Shown piece after piece: positions 55,901 to 64,000 of a DNA stretch of 64,000 nt. Location: NCBI GenBank assembly GCA_026075535.2, contig AP026539.1, positions 7,688,001 through 7,752,000 on the forward strand, read 5' to 3'. The translations under genes and the position numbers were made by a program. The notes below the pieces were generated by a model. It saw only the letters and a list, made by a program, of their open reading frames with translations. It did no database searches and was not told where the DNA came from. The DNA is from Tricholoma matsutake. Its lineage: Eukaryota; Basidiomycota; Agaricomycetes; Agaricales; Tricholomataceae. The first letter of the stretch is position 1; every line of letters starts with the position of its first letter.

Positions 55901-56146
55901 TCTTGTGGGCTGCTGTCCTTTGTTCAGCAGATGCGTAAGTATATCTGAATTTGTTGATTTATGAAACATACTAATCTCCCTCACTAGTTAGCCCTAGATA
56001 TAAGCTGTACTCCCAACATATTTTCACTGATGACCCATTTTTTTTAATGTTGGCCAAACATGTCGATTGAGAGTTCTCCAGGTTCAAATTGATCATTCAC
56101 AGGATTCAACTCTTGTGGAAGTCTCCATTCAACTGGTTGACAAGGT
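52998..56146 (+). pseudogene. Decayed multi-exon gene, Agaricomycete hypothetical family 2, with acidic low-complexity insert
   Basis: ATG 52998. Likely exons: 52998-53107, 53165-53212, 53276-53356, then to 53478, 53535-53696, 53751-53774, 53835-54056, 54120-54239, 54304-54637, 54797-54889, 54955-55056, 55111-55481 and 55536 onward; introns mostly 50-65 nt. The N-terminal half is Lys/Ser/Pro-rich (KKPKTNPSTPSSS; KTSPTKTSKLSSTKS) with a Glu tract. The C-terminal half is the conserved part: TYKGLPKLPGGRRIVSWSDA, YYPSANIKYLRSIVTYVSD, SFSLTPLSLEAEQNFAAICV, VVLACFTAGSYSTAAGEFRV. After a last intron the frame meets TGA (HVD*EFSRFKLII), where R is expected. Function of the family unknown; the basic tail suggests a nuclear protein. 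Confidence 0.65.
54304..54470 (+). repeat. GAG/GAA microsatellite coding poly-Glu
   Basis: Runs of GAGGAGGAAGA in exon 9 give E-runs with D/G breaks; next to it TCCAAGTTG/TCCAAGTCA repeats (54560-54640) give K-L-S-S units. Likely slippage-prone. Confidence 0.85.
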
Positions 56147-56417
56147 CTGACTCCTATTATACCACTTCACAATCACATACCTTTGTAATATGCAGCATGT
56201 TTATATATTGACAGTATCATTCCTATCGTGTGAACATGTGAGCAAGCTCAAAGTTATAAAAGACTTAAGTACTTGCTTTGAATGCTAATCACTGGAGTTA
56301 ATAGTATTAGGAAAACTTGGGCCAGACATTCATTGCATGATATATTTGAGTAAAGTATGTTACATTGTAAACCGGGGCTTACATTGGACGTTATAATGAT
56401 TGCATATTTTAAACACA

Positions 56418-58912
56418 TCAATCCAAGCGTAGTAACGCATTCCCTGCCAGCTTTCTGTTGATGCTTGTGACCTTCTTCATATCATGATGCATGTTCAGTG
56501 AACGAGTCCACTCTTGACCATTTTTTAGCCATGCTTCACCAGATCGAATCTTGTTGAGGTGTATCTGAAACCAAGTTTCACATTTGTCTGTCCACTGCCC
56601 AATGTTTAGCGAGCATTTCTCCCAAGCATTGGGTTTTGGCCACCAAGATTGATGGGAATCTTGTTTACCACTCCCTAACACATATTTAGACACAGGCAAT
56701 CAATGCATCTGGTCAAGAATGTTGATATTGCTTACCTGTGAATACTTTGTATATGCCACATATCAAGTTAAGCTTGTCTTCTGACAACTCATCATCCCAA
56801 AGATATGCTTGCTCAGAGAAGAAGTGATGACCAGTCCAGAACACCTCTGGAGATGGACCACCAAGGGCTGCTTCTACCCCAACAGCATCCCATGATAGAT
56901 GCCAGACAATACCACCTTTTAACAATGCAGCCTGGGCTTGGGGAGTCTGAAGGAACTTGTTGCGCAGAGCTTCATAAGATGCATAGTCACAGTCATGGGG
57001 CACATAACCTACGGGTCGATAGCTGAGTGTGGTGACGTATGGTCTTGGATAAGATGCTGTTGGCTGTAGTCCTATTATTCTTGTCCTGAAGGACATCCTC
57101 ATAGAAGCAGTTGTAGGGCGATGTCACTATAATGTGGACCCCATCTTCGACGTAGACATTTGAGTGCAGTAGCTGGGTTTGACAATACCAGACTCCACTC
57201 TGTATTATTCCCTGAATGTAGAAGATTTGATCGGATAAGATATACTTTGCCCTGGTTTGTGTCCTTGACCGTGCCCGTGCTGATCACATCTCAACGACAA
57301 AATAGATATAGATGATTTTCAGGATGAAGGTCCCAAAGTGAAGCAGGTGGGTTGGCAGTGCCCACTCGGTCCATGTTGATAAGCCACTGTAACATATCTG
57401 GAATTGCCTCCTCCAATCATTTGTCTTGAACCTGCTTGTCCTCTTCACCCATAATGCACATTGCTTTTTCCCAATCCATTTGTTCAGGCAGTTGAAGCCT
57501 TGTATAAGGGCCATTACATATTTGAATACCGTATCTGCAACATGCGATTTCATCAAGGGTTTGAGGTGGCTCTTGGTACTGGATGTAGTTAGCCTCTGCT
57601 TGGTAGCCTGGGCTAACCTCTTGCCAGATGGTTCCATCAGGGATGGTGGCATCGATGGGTTCATAGAGTTGATTGGCAATTTCATCATCCTTGTCAAGTA
57701 CATCAGGACCAACCGCCCCGGGATCAAACTTGGTGCACACATCCCACTCATCTGTGATGCCATCGTAGCGCTTTTGCGTGTTTGCATACTCCCCCCAAAA
57801 CTCATAGATATCCTGGAAGGGTATCTGCTTTCTGATCTGAACCCCATCACCTTGTTCTTCCCAATGAAACACATGAGCACCTTTTTGTGTAGGAGTTGGG
57901 AAGGATAAATTCTTTATCTCTCGAGCTTCACATCTGGAACGCTGCTTGTTAGACTCGTGTTCAAAGAATTTTGTTTGTTGTGCTGTCCTTCGAATGAAGT
58001 ATTCTTTCCAGTCTTCATTTGGCTTCTGTCTTGACCCAGTTGGGAGTTTTATGTCAGCCATAGTTGCATCTGGGGATGCCAGTGGCCGCGGTGGAGAATT
58101 GAGTTCACTTGGATGGGGTTGGTATTTACAAAGCCATTGGTGAAAATGATTAGGTGGACTGTATTTGTTACCCCAGTATAGCCATATTGGTACATTTGCG
58201 AGTATCATGCACTCGATGACTGCTTGATGTCAGCAACATTGGCAACCATGCCGACTCGCCCAATGCTTTTGGAAAAATCAACAGCTGTGGAATGTGCAAA
58301 ATCCTCAATCCAAGATGCCTGTATGTTGGCGTCATTGTGCTGAAGGATGGTAACCCATCGCTGAGGTTTATGATAGGGTGAAGGTTTGATTGTTGATATT
58401 GCAAATGCACAGAGCGCCATAAGACCAAGGAAGGCATCGCGTGACTTCATAGTGCAGTAATGTGCATGAGATTCCTCTTTGTGTTTTTGCAGGTACCCAT
58501 GTGTGGAAGGGAAAGGACCAGCATCAAAACCTAAAGGCAAATTGACTCTGTTATCTGAAAATATGGAACTTGCCACCCATCGAAGTGCTTGCTCAAGTCT
58601 CGACCATTGCACTTGTATCTCTGACGAGAGGAAGTACCAGTTTCCTTCCCTCATGATCTTTATGTTGTGGTAAGAGCAGATCAAGCACTCAAAAATAGGG
58701 TTATTGAAAGTTGTCGATCATGGAACATATGCCAAGTGTGGTGAGTGAGCAGAGGCCCATCTGAGCTTCTTAATTTCTCTGGGATGGTGCATTTCATTGT
58801 TATAGACATTGGCATAAGCTGGTATTGCAGGAAGATAAGTCATGTTTGGGGATGAATAAACACTGCCATCTTTTTCAATGAAAACGAATGGTCTTGAGGC
58901 TATATTTCTCAT
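56418..58912 (-). pseudogene. Decayed gene, Agaricomycete hypothetical family 3 (large)
   Basis: ATG 58912 (MRNIASRPFVFIEKDG). Conserved pieces follow in order: YANVYNNEMHHPREIKKLRW; TGA at 58718-58720; WSRLEQALRWVASSIFSDN; FDAGPFPSTHGYLQKHKEES; SRDAFLGLMALCAFAIST; frameshift at about 58208; MILANVPIWLYWG; HVFHWEEQGDGVQIRK; YEFWGEYANTQKRYDGITDE; TGA 57417; WSLVLSNPATALKCLRRRWG; a shift at about 57100; YASYEALRNKFLQTPQAQAA; KGGIVWHLSWDAVG; YLWDDELSEDKLNLICGIYK; intron; WWPKPNAWEKCSLNIGQWTD. I recognise this as an expanded uncharacterised mushroom family; no known enzymatic motif. At least three TGAs and two shifts. Confidence 0.7.
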
Positions 58913-59109
58913 GATTTTTATCAAAACTACTGGCTGGTACAATGAATTAAACCCACCCATTGGTATGTTACTATAAGTTTCTTGTAGCAGTTGCAGAGGT
59001 AGTTGTGTGGAACTCGTGGGTTTCCATGTGTTTGTTTGTTTGCATGATGACAGGCCAATATGGCATATGTGTAGTGTTGCCATATAAGGAGTGATATATA
59101 CAGGAAACT

Positions 59110-60378
59110 TTACAAAAACTGTGAACAAATGTTGCCAGTAAATATTGTTCTTCCCTTGATTCTTTCCAGCTCCTTTTGAACAGCTTGCCAATCTTGCCAA
59201 TCTTTTCCTGGTATCAAATTCAAATCCTCATTGTCAGTTTCTCTGTCAGGTGTATGTCTTAGGAGAGGTACTACACCGCATTCCTCTAGATCAGGAAATG
59301 ATCTAGCTAAGAATGATGCAATTGGTTTGACATTGTCTTCATGAACTTCTGTTGCTTCACTGACGCGCAATGCTTGAAGATGAGAAAAACAAGCTAGTGG
59401 CTCCAGATTGCCAACCTCAACTGATTGAATCTCATCCACCCAATCAAAATCTCCTTCGTCATCTGGACTGATACGCATGATCAAAATTTGGAGTGTATCA
59501 TGATCGCAATGATCACATAGTGCATTGAGGATTTTTTGTAGCTTTTGCATGCTAGGTGCGTATTCCATGCTGCCAATATCAATGTATTCCAGTTTAGCTT
59601 GGCCGAGAGCTTTAAAGAATTTGCGTTGGCAATCACCTTTGAATAAGACTAAAGATAGTGTGAGGCATCAGAGGTTAAGGAAATGGAGGGAGTTTTCTGG
59701 CAGTAGTTTGATTGCTTGCATAGCAGAGATCTCCAGCATTGTGATCGAATTGAAGTGAGAAAATTGTATGAGCTGCTTTGGATGGATATTGATGTTACAA
59801 AGGGTAAGTTCTGCCGGTGCACCACAAGTTTTGCTATTAACGAGATATAGCATGCCAGAATTGATTTCTGTCAGCACCATTGGAGATGTTCCACAAAAAG
59901 AAAGTTCTTGCAGGCAATGGAATAAGTGGTCATTGGACAGCTGTGTTAGAGACACATCAATGATTGCATTGTACACATCATTGTGGATCACAACATGGTC
60001 CTTAAATCTTCCTATATTGTAGTCGAATGAAGTGTAAAAATTGAAGTCAAGCTGAGTCATGAGTCGTGCATGAGTAGTAAACTTGTTCCAATCGTAATCA
60101 GTTGGAGTGGAGTTCAGAACCTATAACATGTGGAAAGATAAGTATGGCTTTCACCAAGATGATATCAAGTGTACGGTTAGCTTATCACCTGAGATCAGTA
60201 GGCAATGCAGTAGCATCTTCAAGTCATGGTTTCTTTTCCAAAGTTCTTCTAGTGCTGGTCCAGCAGTCCTTGTGCACACCAGTGCAAGATGTAGAAGATT
60301 TTCTATTCCACAAACATTTGATGCAATGAGTTGCATGAGCTCCACAGCTTCTAGGCATTGTTCCATCGAAGGCTGCAT
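59110..60378 (-). pseudogene. F-box / LRR-like protein, one in-frame stop
   Basis: Exon 1 60378-60175 begins MQPSMEQCLEAVELMQLIAS and GIENLLHLALVCTRTAGPAL, an F-box-like N-terminus (L..I...L...LV.....ALE.LW). A 54-nt intron (60174-60121) leads to exon 2, 60120-59110: VLNSTPTDYDWNKF, then leucine-patterned repeats (LTLCNINIHPKQLIQFSHFN; LEYIDIGSMEYAPSMQKLQ; LEPLACFSHLQALRVSEATE). The only lesion seen is TGA 59668-59670 in LNL*CLTL, CGA in origin by context. Fungal F-box proteins are SCF ubiquitin-ligase adaptors; the target is unknown. Confidence 0.7.
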
Positions 60379-60660
60379 TGAAGAGTAGGTGTAAATATGT
60401 ACAAATACACTCCAAAATGACTTCGATCGTCAATGATGTTTCAAGGATGGCCAAGGCATCCTCCATACTATATGTGTGTAATTTTACAAGTCTCATATAT
60501 TTTGCAGATGCTTTTGTTCTTCACAGAGTGAATCCCAATCTTATACTGCTCAAATATATAGAGAGAATAGAATGTTATCTGCCATTTAATGGTGCAGGGT
60601 TTACTTAAGAGCCAGAATATCAAGGTTGTTTATGGTAAAATTCAATGCACTTGGTAAATG

Positions 60661-62889
60661 TTCTCTGTAGTTCAACTGCAAGGAGCTGCCGAACGCGATA
60701 AGGATGACTGGTGACAGAACAGAGACTTGGGCAGGCAGTCCAGAGCCAGCCCACCAATAAATCGAATGTAGAACTATATGACCATCATTCTCTAGCTGTT
60801 GAACAGCAGGGAAGAGGTCAGTAGCAGATACAAGATACAATATCAACAAAAACAGGTTTTGAACAGCCAATTATCAGAAAATGCCAAAATTCAGCTGCAA
60901 AGAACAAAAAATTTCAATGCACTTCCATTGGGTGTATACTCCTGAAGCAATAAGAAATCGGTTCCGTTAGGTTCAACCTAGCGGAACAGGTATAAAAGAC
61001 ATAATGGAGTGGGAGAGAGTTCACATGTGCCAAATATCGACATCTCTCCCCCCCCCCAAGAGATGTCGATATTTGGCGCACGTGACTTGTTTGAAAAAGC
61101 AAGAAGCAGAAAAAACACATGACAAATGATCATTCCACACAATTGAACTGCTGGGAACAAGGCAAGACGATGTGCACATAGAACTGGCAGTTCAACACAG
61201 TGAGAAATAAGGCAAAGTGGAGCTTGTTCCTTGCAGTTGAACTGCTAGGAACAACAAATTGAGGAACCCTGGCTCAACCACAGGGAACAAAGGTGGGATG
61301 GGAACGGTCAGTCATTTGACCAGAAGATCCTGCAGTTCAACAATGAGGAAGTATAAGTAACATAGAGCAGGTGGGTAAGGAACACTGCTGAGAGTTGCAT
61401 CAAATAATAAGTGCTAAAGCCAGCACCCATAGGTGACAGTGGTCCTATTCTCTGCAGTTGAACTGTTGAGAGTTTCAGAGTAGCTTTTCAAAGGAGAATG
61501 CCACATAGAAAGCGTCATATGCCAAAGGTCTTTTATTCAGTATGGCCAGCAGAACTACCGAGAAAATGAGAGGGTGATAATGTTCAATGCATGAAGACTC
61601 CAAACTGCTGAGTTTGCCATAGAACATCTCTACAGTTGAACTGCTGAGACGTCACTGGCTGCTGCTGTAGAAACCGCCACCATTGAGTACTGTACATGCT
61701 TGTGATGCGTACATGTAAGATAATAGCTTAGTGTTCCCGGCAGTTGAACTGCTGGTAATGAGGGATATAGACATATGCATAAATGAGATAGCAGCTCAGC
61801 ATTCCCTGCAGTTGAACTGCTGGGAATAAGAGATAAGTATGGTGGACTTGAGTGCAGCCACTATGGTGACAAGTGACTGAGATGTGTGACATCCCCCTTG
61901 TACTGTGAAATTTCAAACATAGAGAAACCTTCATTTCTCTCCGTTTCCCAGTGGTTCAACCACAGGGAAGGCTAATATATCATCTTGCTTACGTGTCTGC
62001 CTACTCACCACATCTTTTCTTCACCTAAGGTCTTGATGATTGTGCCTCTTTCAATTGGAACCAATTTCTCAGCAGTTCAACTGCAGAGAATGGACCCATC
62101 TACAGCATACTCAACATTGGTTTAAGCAATCCTTGCAATGTGTGTCCGCTGACTTTCCCACATGCACTGGATCTCAGTCATTTCTACAACAGCCAGTCAA
62201 TTCTCAGCAGTTGAACTGCAGAGAAGATACCAGACATTGTCATTACCTGCCCAAATTCTCAGCAGTTCAACTGCAGAGAATGTCTATGCTGTGCTCGGGC
62301 ACTGCCTTTGCTGCTGGAGGTTCCTTCTACTGTATCCGTCCAATTCTTAGCAGTTCAACTGCAGAGAATGTCTATGCTGTATGGTGTGCAACAGCGTCTA
62401 TGTACACTGGACCCATCTAGCTCTCTCCCTCTCTACCTTACTGCACACTCCATTTATAGTTGAGTAGTTTGTCAGGAGTTTACAGCAGTTGAACTGCAGT
62501 GAACTATGTAGCTTCCTGGCCTGGGCTTCCAAGTGTTCATTGCTGTCCAACAGCACTGTATTCTGATACTCCTGCTTCTTGGTGTGCTCTCGAATTCCAG
62601 AGGTTTGTTTGAGCATTTACAGTAGTTGAACTGTTGTAAATGGGTCTCTATGATACGCATGCCTATTGTGTTACATTTGTCAGCTGGTTTTTCATCATTC
62701 CCAGCCGTTCAATGGCAGGGAATTACCATTTAACAACTTTGGTGAAAGTCATTGTGCCCTGCAGTTGGGAACATTGTTTCAGGCCAATGCAGGGATCGAA
62801 CATGCAAGGAATTTCTGTTTGAATAAATTGGAACCATTCTTCCACCTTGCTTTGAATGTTTGTTCCCCAAAGTTCAACTGCAGGGAACA
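60661..62889. repeat. Dispersed array of about 19 short palindromes (core GTTSAAC)
   Basis: Copies at 60661-60685, 60788-60813, 60961-60987, 61131-61156, 61226-61252, 61263-61287, 61447-61475, 61625-61652, 61733-61759, 61801-61826, 61944-61969, 62066-62090, 62201-62225, 62256-62280, 62344-62368, 62477-62505, 62614-62642, 62698-62725 and 62861-62889. Typical form: TTCTCA, GCAGTTCAACTGC, AGAGAA, a palindrome around a single central G or C with one mismatched A/A. Intervening DNA (40-150 bp) is unique and has no gene. Central base G or C marks orientation. Looser hits occur at 61183 and 61326. Confidence 0.88.
61024..61084. repeat. Strong hairpin with poly-C loop inside the palindrome array
   Basis: CCAAATATCGACATCTCT is followed, after a loop of about 11 bases rich in C, by its exact complement; outer CAC.TG bases also pair. 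18 perfect base pairs. Confidence 0.9.
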
Positions 62890-62995
62890 TCTATGCTCTA
62901 CTACATGGAACATGTAGAAAGTGAATCCTAGTATAAACAACTCAGTCTCTGGATAAGTGACTATATTAATCTGTACTATACCTAGTATAAACAAC

Positions 62996-63257
62996 TGTTG
63001 TAGTAGAGTAAGTACGTGTCAATAAATATGTATAGTAAATATAGCTCACCTCAGTCTCTGGATAAGTGACTGAGGTGATAAAGTAAACTACTGAAGATAT
63101 ATATACATGTAATGCATAACAAAAGGATGTGTGTCAAAGGAAAAGAGACAAGGGGAAACTTAAACATGAGCTGACCACGCAGATCAAAGGGAATGCTAAA
63201 ATAGCACATGCATCAAACACATCAAAAGCATTATGGACTCACAGTGCAATTCCAACA
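62996..63257 (-). repeat. Probable 3' LTR of a Ty1/copia element (about 262 bp)
   Basis: The minus strand starts TGTTGGAATTGCACTG right after GGAGGAG (polypurine tract) and may end ACTACAACA (TGTTG/CAACA). CTCAGTCTCTGGATAAGTGACT occurs at 63050-63075 and again outside at 62941-62962, so the far border is uncertain. Confidence 0.55.
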
Positions 63258-63300
63258 CTCCTCCTCACCGTGAATACACTCCTCCTTGCATGGAATCCCA

Positions 63301-63998
63301 CTAATGAAGGCCAAGAGATGCACAAAGGACGGCGAAATGTTTAGGTTCCAGGGCTTTAGTAAACATGTCAGCTACATTGTCACGGGTGTGGATGTAAGTG
63401 ATAGCTAGGTCACCCGACTGTACACACTCACATAGGAAATGATATTTGATGTCGATGTGCTTAACATGTGAATGAAGTAATGGGTCCTCGGATAATGTCT
63501 TCGTAGCGTTGTTGTCGCAGAGGATGGTAGTAGGCGAGTTTTGATGAAAATCAATAGCGCATAGTAGCATACGCAATGACATGCATTCCTTTGCGGTCTC
63601 AAATGCCACTATGTATTCTGCTTCACAGGTGGAAGCTGCCACTACCTTCTGTTTACATGCTGCCCAAGACACTGTGCCTGAGCCAAGAGAGCACATGTAT
63701 CCCCCAACGCTGTGACAAGTGTCATGGCAATTAGCCCAGTCGGAGTCACTATAGGCGTGCAGGAGAATGGGGTTCTGTCTGCCCAGATAAAGCTTCAAGT
63801 CCCTAGTTCCCTTTAGATAATGTACTAGCCGTATAGCAGCACTCCAGTGTTCTAAGGAGTATGAATCAAATGTTGGCACATGTAGATATTGCCAAGTACA
63901 ATAAGCATCCAACAAGAGAGCGGTAGGGAAGCTTGGCCAGGGTGTTCCTGGCATCCTGGGACATACATTGCAGATTGGAGCACCATAGTTTTGAACCA
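63301..63998 (-). pseudogene. Ty1/copia pol C-terminus: RT end and RNase H
   Basis: LPYRSLVGCLLYLAIST in one frame at about 63.88-63.96 kb, a frameshift, then SLEHWSAAIRLVHYLKGTRD, YSDSDWANCHDTCHSVGGYM, AASTCEAEYIVAFETAKECM, ILCDNNATKTLSEDPL and HIDIKYHFLCECV. The end ADMFTKALEPKHFAVLCASL is the standard copia RNase H C-terminus. Stop at 63301. The rest of the element is outside the window. Confidence 0.88.
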
Positions 63999-64000
63999 GG

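Noticed and set aside
60661..62889. CRISPR-like array
   Set aside because: The repeats are short palindromes at irregular spacing in a eukaryotic context, with no cas genes.

Overview
The window looks like nuclear DNA of a basidiomycete fungus (class Agaricomycetes). It has short introns of about 50-65 nt with GTRNGT/YAG ends, several Agaricomycete-specific hypothetical gene families, chromodomain Ty3/gypsy elements and a GPI-anchored cupredoxin gene. Mushroom genomes swollen by LTR elements, such as ectomycorrhizal ones, are a good match, but I cannot name the species. About three quarters of the sequence is mobile DNA, mostly dead and deeply nested. The only gene I can read through without a lesion is the cupredoxin gene at 39230-40201 (minus strand, six exons).

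Layout. 1-2336: 3' end of a Ty3/gypsy element (Z) with two extra reading frames after pol and a long LTR. 2337-14473: Ty3/gypsy element A, cut by a 653-bp unknown insertion and by a complete 7.4-kb Ty3/gypsy element B (minus strand) with 228-bp LTRs. 14474-15149: another RT fragment. 15265-25588: one hAT-type MITE split by an LTR-flanked composite (S184), which itself received a hAT-type element (17114-18253) and a nearly intact chromovirus D (18301-24347, TSD GCTGG). 25666-30389: element Y, same LTR family as Z, minus strand. 30390-31803: 3' end of a chromovirus W. 31822-32509: another Z-family LTR. 33191-33591: solo LTR. 33601-34467: LINE RNase H relic interrupted by a two-gene PIF/Harbinger transposon (34471-38116, TSD TAA). 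38205-38752: intact hAT MITE.

39230-40201: cupredoxin gene. 42073-42880: hAT deletion derivative. 43154-45905: solo LTR (TSD CTATC) holding a hAT-like end and a 1.9-kb DNA element with two opposed tRNA-like sequences. 46104-50497: 4.4-kb element with kilobase-long inverted arms, a heptamer satellite and a Cys-rich centre. 51.1-60.4 kb: four decayed spliced genes of Agaricomycete families, including an F-box/LRR-like one. 60.66-62.89 kb: about 19 dispersed 25-29-bp palindromes with a shared core and covarying arms. 62996-63998: 3' end of a Ty1/copia element (minus strand).

Two themes tie the window together. First, almost every premature stop in transposons and degenerate genes is TGA where the family expects arginine, that is CGA to TGA, which points to C-to-T decay at CpG. 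Second, target-site duplications let the order of many insertions be read directly. The most unexplained signal is the palindrome array at 60.7-62.9 kb.
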